NCBI GenBank assembly: GCA_030562195.1
Contig: JAUJPP010000007.1
Coordinates: 24,301,769-24,365,768 of the forward strand
Length of the DNA: 64,000 bases
Direction of reading: 5' to 3'
Source of the DNA: Nipponacmea schrenckii
Lineage: Eukaryota; Mollusca; Gastropoda; Lottiidae
This document shows, one piece after another, positions 50,801-60,431 of this stretch. The position numbers and the translations under genes are program-made. The notes under the pieces were generated by a model. That model ran no database searches, was not told the DNA's origin, and worked only from the letters and a program-made list of their open reading frames with translations. The stretch's first letter is position 1. Every line of letters starts with the position of its first letter.

Positions 50801-53800
50801 CGTAATATAGTGCACAAGCAATTCTACTACTTTGCGTTAATTCATTGTGACAGTAAAGCCAAAATCAATACTAGGTTTTAGTGTAAATCTATCGCCCATT
50901 GTATTGTGGTGCCATTAGATATAAACATCCCCCTGCTTAGGAAATTCTATTGATAAGATTTGTAAGTTTGATTGACTCGCACACAGGCCTTATTGCCGAT
51001 CAGAGGAATAAATGACCTTGTGATATATCTTTATCTGCTGTGTCCAATAGTGCTCTTTCTTACAAAACTAATTATCATTCATTGAATGAGGGCATTTTGG
51101 TAAATAAGATTAATCATAAGGATTGAATCACTAGAAGCTATAGCCAATTTCTGAATCACCTCTTAATTAATATAATTTTCACCGAGCATGATACACATAT
51201 CAATCGTCTAATACACAAACGGTGTACTTCATTGGCAATCTATCTGCTTAAAATGGCCTACAATAATTATTTTAGCTAACCATGCATAATACCAATATTG
51301 GACAAACATGACTATAGATAACCCGTTTTATGTGAGAAGGTGACAGGGAGGTATGAGTTTATCAATCAAAGTTGGCTATTCAGTCTTGAAACGAACGTGA
51401 CCAATATCGTAGTGTTTTAAATGCTGTTTAAGTGGTACTGTTACACATGTTATTGAACTGAGTCTTATGCTAAGGTACCGTATAGCAGAAAATTATATGG
51501 TTATTCCCCTGGATTTAATATTGCAAATGACATGAACTGTTGGTTTTCACCTAAACCTGCTAGTTATAAATGAAATTCTTTCTCTAATAACCACACCTAG
51601 TGGCTTAAACTAAAATAGAAACTGGTAGAATCACCCAACAAATAAATACAAAATTTCAAAAGTAAATAGGAACATTTAACTTTAAAATGGTTCATAATTG
51701 ACCTATAGAAAGTCTTGGAATGCAGGAGAACATAATGTGTCAATAACAATTCCCTTGTGAGGTGCTCCCCACCCACTATAATACCGATCAGTTTAAAGTG
51801 GATGAAGGTTTTTCGGGCATAGGCTACGTTTCATTTCTGGTTGCAATGGAAACAAATCTCTTAGCTTTGAAAGATATCTGACACTGGTATTAGGTTCACT
51901 TAGGAAAAATCCTTGCCCTGTATCCGTTCATTCCTTTTCTCTGATAATTGATAGGTCAATGATCCCCATCATATACCCTAGTTTTAAGGATGAAAAGTTT
52001 AGGCGTATATGCATGTTCCTTAAGAAACGTTTGGATATATACATGAACCAACATGTTCCTAAAGCAACGCTTGGATATATACATGAACCAACATGTTCCT
52101 AAAGCAACGCTTGGATATATACATGAACCAACATGTTCCTAAAGTAATGTTTGGATATATACATGAACCAACATGTTCCTAAAGCAATGTTTGGATATAT
52201 ACATGAACCAACATGTTCCTAAAGCAATGTTTGGATATATACATGAACCAACATGTTCCTAAAGCAATGTTTGGATATATACATGAACCAACATGTTCCT
52301 AAAGTAATGTTTGGATATATACATGAACCAACATGTTCCTAAAGCAATGTTTGGATATATACATGAACCAACATGTTCCTAAAGCAATGTTTGGATATAT
52401 ACATGAACCAACATGTTCCTAAAGTAATGTTTGGATATATACATGAACCAACATGTTCCTAAAGCAATGTTTGGATATATACATGAACCAACATGTTCCT
52501 AAAGCAACGTTTGGATATATACATGAACCAACATGTTCCTAAAGCAATGTTTGGATATATACATGAACCAACATGTTCCTAAAGCAATGTTTGGATATAT
52601 ACATGAACCAACATGTTCCTAAAGCAATGTTTGGATATATACATGAACCAACATGTTCCTAAAGCAATGTTTGGATATATACATGAACCAACATGTTCCT
52701 AAAGCAATGTTTGGATATATACATGAACCAACATGTTCCTAAAGCAATGTTTGGATATATACATGAACCAACATGTTCCTAAAGCAATGTTTGGATATAT
52801 ACATGAACCAACATGTTCCTAAAGCAATGTTTGGATATATACATGAACCAACATGTTCCTAAAGCAATCTTTGGATATATACATGAACCAACATGTTCCT
52901 AAAGTAATGTTTGGATATATACATGAACCAACATGTTCCTAAAGCAATGTTTGGATATATACATGAACCAACATGTTCCTAAAGCAATGTTTGGATATAT
53001 ACATGAACCAACATGTTCCTAAAGCAATGTTTGGATACATACACGAACCAACGCATGTATCTAAACGTTGCTTTGGGAACACGGGGTATTTGATACAAAA
53101 TGAAAATTATCTCAATATCAGTGGAAAAACGTTGTGTCCGTAATCCCTCAAGGGGGTCGTTCGCATTTCGTGAGCCTAAATTTAATGAAATTTTACATAT
53201 AAACCTCTCCTCTTCCTTACGTTTAGGCCAAAAGTTTTTTTTTCTTATATAATTACGTTTTTCCAACCATATGTCACATGCATAACGCATCAGGAATGCA
53301 TGTCATTGTCAAATTTGATCTGCATTTATTGATTTTTATGAAGATGTAACTTGCTGCAGATTATGTTAATCACGGCGGAATTATTTCAAAATGGTTTGAA
53401 TAACACATTTGTCAAATAAATCATGTTAGTTTCTTGAAAATTATAGATATTAACGGTCATCTTACAAAAAACAAGAATGAGAGTTATCCAAAACTTTTAA
53501 AGACTATTATCAAGTACAATGCTGGAGGGCATGCAACGAAATACTTGGGCTATTTGTCTCCATTTTATTTCGATGGTGATGATAACCTATATCACAAATG
53601 TCCATCTGGCTCGGAGTCTCTAGAGGCAACTTGACTGCACACAGCATTTCTGTCAGGCCGTGTTTCACAGGCCATTTTGTCGGTGTTTGAGAGGCTCTGC
53701 AGCAAAACCTTCTCTTTGTATATGAGGAGTAACACAAAATGCTAATGAGTTGTTAAAATAACTTATTTGGAAAAGAGCATTAAAACATCGCTCTACTAGC

Positions 53801-55230
53801 TATCGGTCTATGTCATGCTGTAAATTTGTGCTACAAGGAATTCTTCAAACCTCACAGTGAGGAGAAGGCGCGAATTACTCCAAGTTATAACGCTTAAAAG
53901 TTTTGCAGAAGAAGAGATGCTGAAGGAAATCGCCAGTTATTTATTCAATGAAACAGGTTTAATGAAGAAGGTTATTAGTTTGATGTCTGATAGAAAAAAA
54001 AAGCCAAAGAAGGTGCAACTTATTTAGCAAGGGGATTTTGAACTAATCTTTAATGGCATAAGTGTGTTGGATTTTGCAGTCAGGAAAGGAGGGCATTCTA
54101 TGTTACACTGTCTGAGTATCCTTCATAGCAATTATACTTGAGCTGCATCAAGTTTGGGGTTTCATTAAAATTCTTTTATTAACTCAGAGCAAAAACTGAC
54201 TTTGGACGGTAACTTCGAAATTCGAGATCCACAGAAAATGTTACACATATCGTTACTCAAATCTATTTTAGAAAATTCATTTCATTTTCTCTAGCAAGAC
54301 CAATTCCGGGTTACACTATTTCTTTTGAAGAAACATTTTACGAGTGTTTATTGTTAGAATAGTTCTGCTTGACCAAGTATATTGTCATGAATGTCGTTTT
54401 TCCTTGAATCAAACAACCAAACCAATTAACAATGTTAGAAATGGGAATAGAAATGAACATCTCACCCTGGACATAATAATATTTCTACATAATAATAGCT
54501 TGAAGTGATAATCTAAGATTGATATTGAATGCTACTTACCACTATACTTATTGCCGACTTTTTCTTTAAGTACTTCTTCTGTCTTGTGTACTGTTGGTAC
54601 AAACATATAGAAATCATGATCAAGATTATATTTCTTACAATAGGCAACGAAGGCAGCGGCTCCGAGAAAACAGAATCGTGGGGCAATATCCTCCATTGAG
54701 TTGCCGTCATAAATAATCTTAATCCGCTTCCATTTAAAGTGCTTGATTATTTCTAATATTGTAATTGATAAGGAATTAAAAGTTACACCAACTCGTGTTA
54801 AAGCTGGGTATTCTGAATCAGGTTCTGATTTATTGGCACCAAAATCATGAGCGAAACCACCTGGCGATATTACAGGAATGTTCCAATAGGGAGAATAGCG
54901 TGCTACTGGGGCCAAGCTATAATCACACACAGGGCCCAAAAATACATCTACGTCGTTTTTCATATGAAACTGAAACGCTGCTATGGGTGCATCTTTAGAT
55001 GAACAACCAGAATCCGCAAATAACGTTTGTATTTCTATTGAGGGTAATATTGAATTGTTTTTTATATATTCTAAAGTATATGATAAGGCCGGTTTGATAT
55101 GTTTGATAGAAAACATCCGTGAATCGTCCTGAGGAATAATTACGGCGATATTTAGTTTATCTTTAATTAGACCTGACACAGACAATTCTGACAATACATT
55201 CATCAAAAACACACAAATCCAAATCTTCAT
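29741..55230 (-). CDS. Receptor guanylate cyclase, natriuretic-peptide-receptor type (22 coding exons)
   Basis: Spliced from 22 exons listed separately: 3,267 nt, 1,088 residues, with every intron phase consistent. It should make cGMP from GTP at the plasma membrane on binding an extracellular peptide. Order: signal peptide (about residues 1-20); ANF-type ligand-binding domain with [15 protein letters not shown]; juxtamembrane CGFDN; one membrane helix (about 484-508); kinase-homology domain with AVK kept but HGNLKSTNC replacing the catalytic HRD loop, so a pseudokinase; dimerisation helix ([18 protein letters not shown]); catalytic domain with metal-binding Asp at about 909 and 953, the purine-recognition Glu and Cys at about 949 and 1,021, and NTASRME. 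Sequence, length and exon number are close to vertebrate NPR1/NPR2 (human NPR1, from memory, also has 22 exons). The C-terminus DDTCV fits a class I PDZ ligand. An alternative in-frame ATG lies at 55,245. Intron 1 is 11.3 kb. Which receptor subtype this is cannot be settled from sequence alone. Confidence 0.95.
30205..30296 (-). CDS. Guanylate cyclase exon 21
   Basis: Acceptor TTCCAG, donor GTACGA. It encodes [13 protein letters not shown] and [15 protein letters not shown], the last conserved block of the catalytic domain. Confidence 0.93.
30550..30648 (-). CDS. Guanylate cyclase exon 20 (catalytic)
   Basis: Acceptor TTTCATAG, donor GTATGT. It encodes [19 protein letters not shown] and [10 protein letters not shown], including the Cys of purine recognition and the Asn/Arg pair of the active site. 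Confidence 0.95.
30921..31095 (-). CDS. Guanylate cyclase exon 19 (catalytic)
   Basis: Acceptor ACATTAG, donor GTAATG. It encodes [19 protein letters not shown], with the purine-recognition Glu and second metal-binding Asp, then [20 protein letters not shown]. Confidence 0.95.
31268..31336 (-). CDS. Guanylate cyclase exon 18
   Basis: 23 codons, [18 protein letters not shown] then FDVYK, phase 0 on both sides, acceptor TTTTTTGTAG and donor GTAAGT. Confidence 0.95.
31525..31648 (-). CDS. Guanylate cyclase exon 17 (catalytic)
   Basis: It encodes [17 protein letters not shown] and [20 protein letters not shown] with the first metal-binding Asp. Acceptor GATTTTCAG, donor GTATGC. Confidence 0.95.
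32246..32395 (-). CDS. Guanylate cyclase exon 16 (dimerisation helix)
   Basis: It encodes [37 protein letters not shown] and YLMLP, the signalling helix and coiled coil between the kinase-homology and cyclase domains. Acceptor ATTCCAG, donor GTAAGT. Confidence 0.95.
33319..33490 (-). CDS. Guanylate cyclase exon 15
   Basis: It encodes the C-lobe end of the kinase-homology domain: [30 protein letters not shown] and HIIRKMNR. Acceptor AAATTTTAG, donor GTAGGC. Confidence 0.94.
33867..34022 (-). CDS. Guanylate cyclase exon 14
   Basis: It encodes [32 protein letters not shown] and [14 protein letters not shown] of the kinase-homology domain. Acceptor TCATTATAG, donor GTAGGT. Confidence 0.94.
34190..34322 (-). 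mobile_element. tRNA-derived SINE fragment
   Basis: On the minus strand a box A-like TGGCTCAGTGAG and a box B-like GGGTTCATTTCC precede GATGAACTTTCGGATTTC, as in the SINE at 17,738-17,966. It sits in intron 13 of the cyclase gene in the same orientation as the gene. Confidence 0.65.
35051..35225 (-). CDS. Guanylate cyclase exon 13
   Basis: It encodes [39 protein letters not shown] and a linker ending NTNSYSR. HGN replaces the catalytic HRD of active kinases, while DFG is kept. The donor GTATGT at 35,050 was chosen because it alone gives the phase needed by exon 14; the frame stays open past it by chance. Confidence 0.92.
35420..36105 (-). repeat. Tandem array derived from the end of exon 12 and its splice donor
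   Basis: About 13-14 units of 40-56 bp, typically near 52 bp. On the minus strand a typical unit reads GATATTCTATCATGTAGGAT, ATAGTAAGGTAAGTGTGATA, then TCGTGATATTAA. The first part matches the last 28 bp of exon 12 (GATATTCTATCATGCAGGAT, ATAGTAAGG) and the rest matches the start of the intron. About eight units keep a GTAAGT, GTATGT or GTGAGT donor-like site. Most copies carry TAG where the exon has CAG (Gln), so they would not code. Confidence 0.9.
36106..36177 (-). CDS. Guanylate cyclase exon 12
   Basis: A 72-bp exon, phase 0 at both ends, with acceptor GTTATAG and donor GTAAGA. It encodes [20 protein letters not shown] and DIVR, the expected block between YCPKGSLQ and GMIYLH. It is too short to stand out as an open frame and was found by motif and phase. 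Confidence 0.93.
36758..36862 (-). CDS. Guanylate cyclase exon 11
   Basis: 35 codons: [20 protein letters not shown] then [12 protein letters not shown] of the kinase-homology domain. Acceptor TTGTAG, donor GTAACT. Confidence 0.94.
37010..37130 (-). mobile_element. Dispersed repeat fragment (inverted copy)
   Basis: The reverse complement contains CAGTAATAGCGTTCACAGCT, followed by CACCGTCAAAATCTGAGCCT, matching 1,062-1,190 and 21,706-21,830. It lies in intron 10 of the cyclase gene. Confidence 0.6.
37361..37438 (-). CDS. Guanylate cyclase exon 10
   Basis: 26 codons with phase 0, including [13 protein letters not shown] and LLVEIKR. It keeps the ATP-site Lys of the kinase-homology domain. Acceptor TTTTTTTTAG, donor GTAAGT. 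Confidence 0.93.
37811..37909 (-). CDS. Guanylate cyclase exon 9
   Basis: 33 codons: [14 protein letters not shown], then [13 protein letters not shown]. The Ser/Thr-rich start lies where vertebrate receptors have regulatory phosphorylation sites; that role here is inferred from position. Acceptor TTTTTTCAG, donor GTAATT. Confidence 0.92.
38486..38600 (-). CDS. Guanylate cyclase exon 8
   Basis: It encodes [20 protein letters not shown] then [14 protein letters not shown], the juxtamembrane block that opens the intracellular region in this family. Acceptor TATTTCAG, donor GTGAGT. Confidence 0.94.
38832..38916 (-). CDS. Guanylate cyclase exon 7 (membrane span)
   Basis: It encodes [16 protein letters not shown] then [13 protein letters not shown], a single hydrophobic helix of about 24 residues followed by a basic residue. 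Acceptor TTGTAG, donor GTACAG. Confidence 0.94.
39311..39449 (-). CDS. Guanylate cyclase exon 6
   Basis: It encodes [39 protein letters not shown] and CPQE, the end of the ectodomain with the conserved juxtamembrane Cys pair. Acceptor ATACAG, donor GTAAGA. Confidence 0.94.
39874..39965 (-). CDS. Guanylate cyclase exon 5
   Basis: It encodes [20 protein letters not shown] then PHTGLFE, the family block near the end of the ligand-binding domain. Acceptor CATTTTAG, donor GTATGA. Confidence 0.94.
41111..41246 (-). CDS. Guanylate cyclase exon 4
   Basis: It encodes [29 protein letters not shown] and [10 protein letters not shown] of the ligand-binding domain. Acceptor CTCTTCAG, donor GTAGGT. Confidence 0.93.
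41831..42026 (-). CDS. Guanylate cyclase exon 3
   Basis: It encodes [36 protein letters not shown] and a loop ending TNINNG. The acceptor is ACATTCCAG. The donor GTTTGT at 41,830 is weak; it was chosen over GTTAAA at 41,884 because it gives the loop length seen in vertebrate receptors. Both keep the frame. Confidence 0.82.
43042..43228 (-). CDS. Guanylate cyclase exon 2
   Basis: It encodes [35 protein letters not shown] and [11 protein letters not shown]. Acceptor CTTTTCAG; donor GTAGAT, selected because it gives the phase exon 3 needs and lies just before an in-frame stop. Confidence 0.91.
43416..43740. mobile_element. MITE with CCTTAAAGGG termini (copy 2)
   Basis: Imperfect terminal inverted repeats of about 40 bp, outermost CCTTAAAGGG and CCCTTTAAGG, with ACATAAAATTTT-like inner blocks on both sides. 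Same family as 4,749-5,217. Confidence 0.8.
44331..44860. repeat. Minisatellite, about 42-60-bp variable unit
   Basis: About 11 copies of a unit around TATATCGACATTGTATATTC plus TCATGTTTGAATCACAA. Unit length varies through short insertions between the conserved blocks. Confidence 0.9.
45660..45875. mobile_element. MITE-like element with 36-bp inverted repeats (copy 2)
   Basis: The inner ends ATCAGACGTCTGTGGTTCCT (from about 45,718) and, inverted, ATCAGATGTCTGTGGTACTT (to about 45,870) pair over about 36 bp. The left flank from 45,668 (TCGGGGACACTGAT) is shared with 19,757-19,960, so the full repeat is longer than the hairpin. A half copy lies near 63,243-63,280. Confidence 0.7.
45958..46225. 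repeat. Tandem repeat, about 63-bp unit with internal palindrome
   Basis: A little over three copies of a unit containing GGTGATAAATCAAGTTTTTA and TCATTGAATTATCACCTAGG. TCACCTAGGTGA in the first copy is a perfect 12-bp palindrome. Confidence 0.88.
47089..48832. mobile_element. Non-autonomous CACTA-like DNA transposon
   Basis: It begins CACTGAGAA and ends TTCTCAGTG, a 9-bp terminal inverted repeat fitting the CACTR ends of CACTA/EnSpm elements. Dense GAGTCA/TGACTC motifs in both orientations fill about 47,140-47,310 at the left and 48,665-48,800 at the right, as expected of subterminal transposase-binding repeats. The flanks ATT and TTT give at most an imperfect 3-bp duplication. No transposase is encoded; a SINE-like fragment sits inside near 47,700-47,830. 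Confidence 0.7.
50385..50412 (+). repeat. Poly-A tract (28 bp)
   Basis: An uninterrupted A run. It could be a retroposon tail, but no retroposon body was recognised upstream. Confidence 0.9.
52012..53083. repeat. 40-bp satellite array, 26 direct units plus one inverted arm
   Basis: From 52,012 to 53,051 a 40-bp unit (CATGTTCCTAAAGCAATGTT, then TGGATATATACATGAACCAA) repeats 26 times with few substitutions (GCAACG, GTAATG, GCAATC variants). At 53,053-53,083 comes an inverted partial unit, GCATGTATCTAAACGTTGCT then TTGGGAACACG. The unit equals one arm of the palindrome at 2,874-2,953, so the array appears to be a foldback element with one arm amplified. Confidence 0.95.
53434..54028 (+). pseudogene. 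Possible decayed coding sequence, unidentified
   Basis: Two open stretches, 53,434-53,634 ([29 protein letters not shown]) and about 53,823-54,028 ([20 protein letters not shown]), have more protein-like composition than the surroundings, but stops separate them and I recognise no family. They lie in intron 1 of the cyclase gene on the opposite strand. A decayed transposon gene is possible; chance is not excluded. Confidence 0.25.
54540..55230 (-). CDS. Guanylate cyclase exon 1 (signal peptide and N-terminal ectodomain)
   Basis: 230 codons plus one base, donor GTAAGT. It starts [20 protein letters not shown], a signal peptide, then [11 protein letters not shown]. Ectodomain hallmarks are [34 protein letters not shown] and [15 protein letters not shown]. 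Potential N-glycosylation at NNS and NKS. An in-frame ATG five codons upstream (55,245) is an alternative start; the inner Met gives the more usual signal peptide. Confidence 0.94.
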
Positions 55231-55245
55231 TTTAAAACAACACAA

Positions 55246-58200
55246 GCACTTCGATCGTAAAACACAAACTCAGAGTTAGAAAAATGAAAATTTCACGATT
55301 GAAAACCGTCGCTGATAACTCATTGATCATTTATTTTTACTGATTCAAACAAATCGAACAGAAAAAAAAACACAAGAAAAACAAGAAACAATTCTAAATT
55401 GTCAATTGATTACAACTGTGGGCCATACTGACAATTATTTTCTTCTTGAAATGTTGATATGCTTAAGTCCATTGATGTACTAGCTTTTTATATGCCACAT
55501 TTATTTTCGTTCGAAAAATTTAATCTCGTAGCAATATTTTAATCACAAAAAAAATCACAAAGAATTTTCCCTGTATATTGACAATAATGCTTGCCTTAAC
55601 CGTACGCTTATTCAATAATATCTATCCACAAATTTTTTTCCAATAAAAACTTCTCGCAATAAATCCATATAAATAAATTCTCATGAACTTATCTAACGAC
55701 ACCAACGGGACGGGTATATACTTCTCGCTCTTCAATACACTTGAAATAAGTAACTGGACAGTGGACAAGAACCAGAAGTTTCCCTGTATCGATACAGATG
55801 TTGGTGACAGTCGAACATACACTGTAAGTGCCTTAACTCGAATAATTTTACTCTAACAGCTACTTCTTCCAATATCGATTTGTACACAGTCTATGTGTAA
55901 TTGTTATTTTTCATCTGTGGCATTTCAATACGGTCTCCTTATTAATTACTGGTTTAATTTTTATTAGATGGAATTTCAAGTGTTAATTAAATCGAAAACC
56001 CGATGATTAAATAAAAGATAACACTCATTAGATAAACGATCATCCAATTAAGGCTCGAAAAAGAACACTTACCATACAAATCTAAATATAATCATTAAAA
56101 TGGAATTACTCCTATATAAAACCTTAAAGGCGCCTTCCAAAATACATCTCACTGTATTTGAATAGTAGAATTGGACTCCACGTTTAGCGTTTTGCAATAA
56201 GACTGTATTCGGCTGGAACCAATCAGTTCCAAATCGGGTTACATTATGAACACCGTATTATGATTCAAAACAAGGGAATCAACTAGAACGATTGATTTTG
56301 CATTAGGAAAAATTTGAAATTGCATTTTATTTTTGAAAACGGTCAGGTTTGTTACAAGTATAATAAATTGGTGGAATTATGTTTGGCACTATCTTTCATT
56401 TGGGTGGAATTTTCTTTCGGGCGAATTAAACACGATTTATTATATTTAAAAATGGAAAATGACTGAGCAAAAGATCATATTTTGTTGGAGAATTTTACAA
56501 CATACACAATTATACATGATCATTATCTAGAAAAATACGTTCGACTATAGAGGTAACCTATGGCGTTTACAATGGTACATATTTATAGTAAAGATATAAC
56601 TTTTTGTTCGAATATAGAAGTTTCAGTTTATTTGATAGAGATAGGTAATCTTAAACCTTTAAAGCGTAGGAATATATAACGTGCCATGAATAATAATCAA
56701 TGTATTTCACATATTAGAAATCTTATCAATCTGGAACCACCAGAGATCGGTTTTGAATTAATAGACACCACATCCCTTTTATTTCCGATTATGCAGGAAA
56801 TGACCTCCTGAATAATCGGAAAGAACAAGGATGTGGTTTTAATTTCAAAAACATGTCAAATTGGAAATATAACGTATTTGCATTAGGTGACTAAAAGCAT
56901 AAGATAATGCTTGGTTCCCACACACTTTTCATGTCAATCTTCAATTAAATGACATACAATGGAATTGTGCAAAATGAAGTATTGCTTGAGTTTTAAAAAA
57001 CTATTAATAACGGTAATTTTCAGCCTTTTTTTTCTGTTTTTACGTTTGTTTAATAAATATTATTTAGAGCAAACTGAGTATTATTATATTTCCATAAAGG
57101 TTTTTTAGTTATGTTTTTGTTTAGCGCTAATACTATTATATCCTAGCGACGATAATTGACTGTAGCGAAAAAGAAAATACTGGAATGTGGGCGTATGAAA
57201 TGGAAAATCATTTTGTTACAATATTTTCGCAATATCTAGTGAAACCTCAGTTGACAGTAACCTAACTAGACCATATATTTCCCTGGTGTGTTATATCATG
57301 ATTAAGATGGAATCCTTACAATGGAATATTAGACGTAATAGAATATACAAGATTTTCAGTAATTAGCTGTCTGCAGTGTCAATGATGTCCTATCTATAAT
57401 AAGACGGTGGAAGTATGATCCATTTAACAGTATCTATTTTATCAGAAATAAAAATCGGTCTCTAAGAACAAAATTGACAGTCAGGCCCGTAGTCAGGCTT
57501 GATTGTGGGGGGGGGGGGGTATATGTTCAGGAAGGAAATAGTGTGTGGGGCAAGTGTTATTATAAGCTAGATACTCATAGACGGGCCTCAATAATTTGTC
57601 ATCAGAACCCTGATATGTTATGTGTGACGAACTCCATAGGTAGAGACAACGCAGTAGAAAATTGAAATAGAACATTCATTCAAAACCATTATAAGAACTG
57701 CTATTTGACAAAATGAGTAAAAAATTCCGATATTTGAACAGATTGACTCTGAGCAAGAAACTGACAACAAGGAAATATTACTGTATTACTTTTCAAAATC
57801 AAATATAGTCCTGTTTAATAAATTTTGTGTCAGTGATAAATCATTCAGTGATGAAATGAGAAATATAAGCGTGAAAGAGTCTCTAATAGTAACGATTCAG
57901 AAACAATTTTGGTAACGATGATTCTGTTCCAAATTTAATCAAAAAATATGCCGGGCAGTGCAGTTATGATATAATAATACGAATAAAATATTCCCATAGT
58001 TCCATTACAAGAACCTTATTGGCAACGATGATTTTGTGTGGATTGGAATTTGAAAAAAGGCGATGTAGTACAGTTTGTGAAATAATGATTAGATTTTTCA
58101 ATGTAATAATTTTGATAATTGTATTTTTTCCCAATGTAGACTTCAAAATTGGATTCTGGCAAATAATATCAAACGTCGCATAGATTCATAATATTATATC

Positions 58201-60431
58201 GAAAATGGATATTGCAATTCGATAATATGCAATACTGCTAATTGTCACCATCTCCTCAGTGCTTTGATCATTAGTGGATAAAGGAGAATACGCTAATTCA
58301 CCACCAGGAAATACATTTGCCGTTGAATCAAGTTAATTACCAAGAGAGATATTCACTCCCAAATGCTGAAATTTTCTCTACAGTAGAATCCACTTCGGAA
58401 ATCGAACGAATAATTTATTTTCTGCGCTCAACTTTTTAACAATGATTTTTCCTAATAATTTGACACTTTATTTTTTGAATATATCATATTTCTTAAAATC
58501 TTGAGAAACTAATTCCGAAACTCACATAATTATGAATTTCATGCTATACCTTTTTCACTTATTGTATATTGAATTCATGTAGGTTTGTTTTGGTTTCAAA
58601 TGCTCGAAGTCACGAACACCAAATGACAATGTGGATATTTTAGTGATAAACATGTTTATCAATGAGCACCATGACATGTTGCATAATTTTCACGTTAAAA
58701 CGTGTGTGTATAATTTTGTTTTATACATGCATATACTGATGAAACAGTAAGTTATGCATTGTAAAATGGTTAAGATTTAATTGTTATTGGAAAATCCCTT
58801 TTATGTCCTTCGACAAGGCTCTAATGGCATTAACTTACATTGTGAGATGCGTTCTTAATTTCCCATTCCCAGAGTCCTAATGATTTTCTACAAAAACTTT
58901 GAGGTTATAGAAATTGTTAATGAACAGAATGTATTTATTAGAAGTCAGTGCATGTTAATGAAGTGATACTTCTTCCATAAGTATGGGAATACTTCCAATT
59001 TCTTCCATGTGATTTAGAATTTCAACTAAAACATTAGACCAAAACTAAACAGTACCCGTTCATTAATACAACATTTATATCACTTGACTTTCAACTGTAA
59101 TAAGGGTAGCATTCTTCAATAATAAGTGTATTGTAGTTCATTAAGAAGCAATGTTTACTATTATCAATGATAAGCATTAGTGTGGTTTTACCAGCTTAGT
59201 GAAGTGTTTACATGATGTACAGTAAAATTTGTTTTCAAGTGGAAAATTGAGATGTTATTTGGCTTATAATATCAGGTCATAATAACCAGTAAGAGATGAG
59301 TAAGTCTCATCCAATCATCAGAAATGTCACAATCACAATTCAAACCGAAATGTGAGGTTTTTAACCACCATGCATAATGTAGTAGCTATATGATCACAGA
59401 TCAGCAAATAAAGGTTCTGGTAATGTCCTTACAAAATTCTTCATGTAATTAAGAGCAGATTCTGAAAAGTGTCTGTTTAAACATTCATTGAACATCTATT
59501 TTCAGGAGAGGGTAAGGATCAAGATAAAAGAAAATACAAGTCTAAAGTTTCTTTCAAAATCAATCTTAATCAAAACAAATTCATTATATACTAATACTCT
59601 TTAACAATAACTGATATGATATATTCTATAAACTTTACATTAACAAATTTCAGTGCTTGATATACAACTATCAACAATTAACATATTGCACAATTTACTA
59701 GATAGGCTTTTAAGGAAAGGCTTTGACAAACTTGTAAATATTTAATGCATTCAATTCACTTAAAATGGTTGAAAATAAACATGCTTTAATATATTAGTTT
59801 TCCCTGTGTCATTTGTAACTTAATATTTCATCAACTTCCAAAGACTTGTGAACCCTGTCTATCAAACATGCAATATGTCAAAATATGACAGAATTAAAAC
59901 AAACAAAAATCTCTATAATCTTGCCAATGAACTGAACTCAATATGTTTAAGGCTGTTTCATGATTATATTAGTTATGCATGGGTAGGGGATATACATAAA
60001 CCGGAGAAGGTGATCACATAGAACATGTAAAAGGCGGGGTTTAATGTGTCAATCAAACTACAGCTAAACAAACTCTCACACCCTTTTCTAGCCATGCATA
60101 CTTAGGACTTTAAAACTTCTGTTAGGCTAAACCAAAAAAATTATGAATATATTTAATGAATAAATGTCACTAGTAGCCATTCAATATTAACTTTTTATGT
60201 GTACATCCTACACATTTTAATATGAGAATCACTTCCCCTCTCACAGTTCCATTAGTTAATTTCTTTCAAGTCAAACTTGTAAATATTTAATGCATTTAAT
60301 TCCTAAAAAACTAACGAGTATAAAAGTGCTGTAATTAATCAATAAAAAAGCACAATAACAGATCTTTCAATGAAAAATATATGAATGTCTTTAATCTTAT
60401 GCTCAGTGACACTTCATGATATGATTTCATT
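55246..60431. other. Intergenic stretch upstream of the cyclase gene
   Basis: No exon, RNA gene or complete mobile element was supported. It should hold the cyclase promoter (right of 55,245) and probably the 3' UTR of the gene at 60,432, but no core promoter motif stood out. A 13-bp G run at 57,507-57,519 follows CAGGCCCGTAGTCAGG, which resembles a G-rich repeat seen in marine invertebrate genomes (recollection only). Confidence 0.6.

Larger units (their letters stand above)
43229..54539 (-). other. Guanylate cyclase intron 1 (11.3 kb)
   Basis: Exon 1 ends in phase 1 and exon 2 restores a Val codon, so no coding exon is missing here. The intron is loaded with repeats: a MITE (43,416-43,740), tandem arrays (44,331-44,860; 45,958-46,225; 52,012-53,083), a MITE-like element (45,660-45,875), a CACTA-like element (47,089-48,832) and a 28-bp poly-A run (50,385-50,412). 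Confidence 0.8.

Noticed and set aside
52012..53083. CRISPR-like regular repeats
   Set aside because: Units are directly adjacent 40-bp repeats without unique spacers, in a eukaryotic intron, and end in an inverted arm. This is a satellite.
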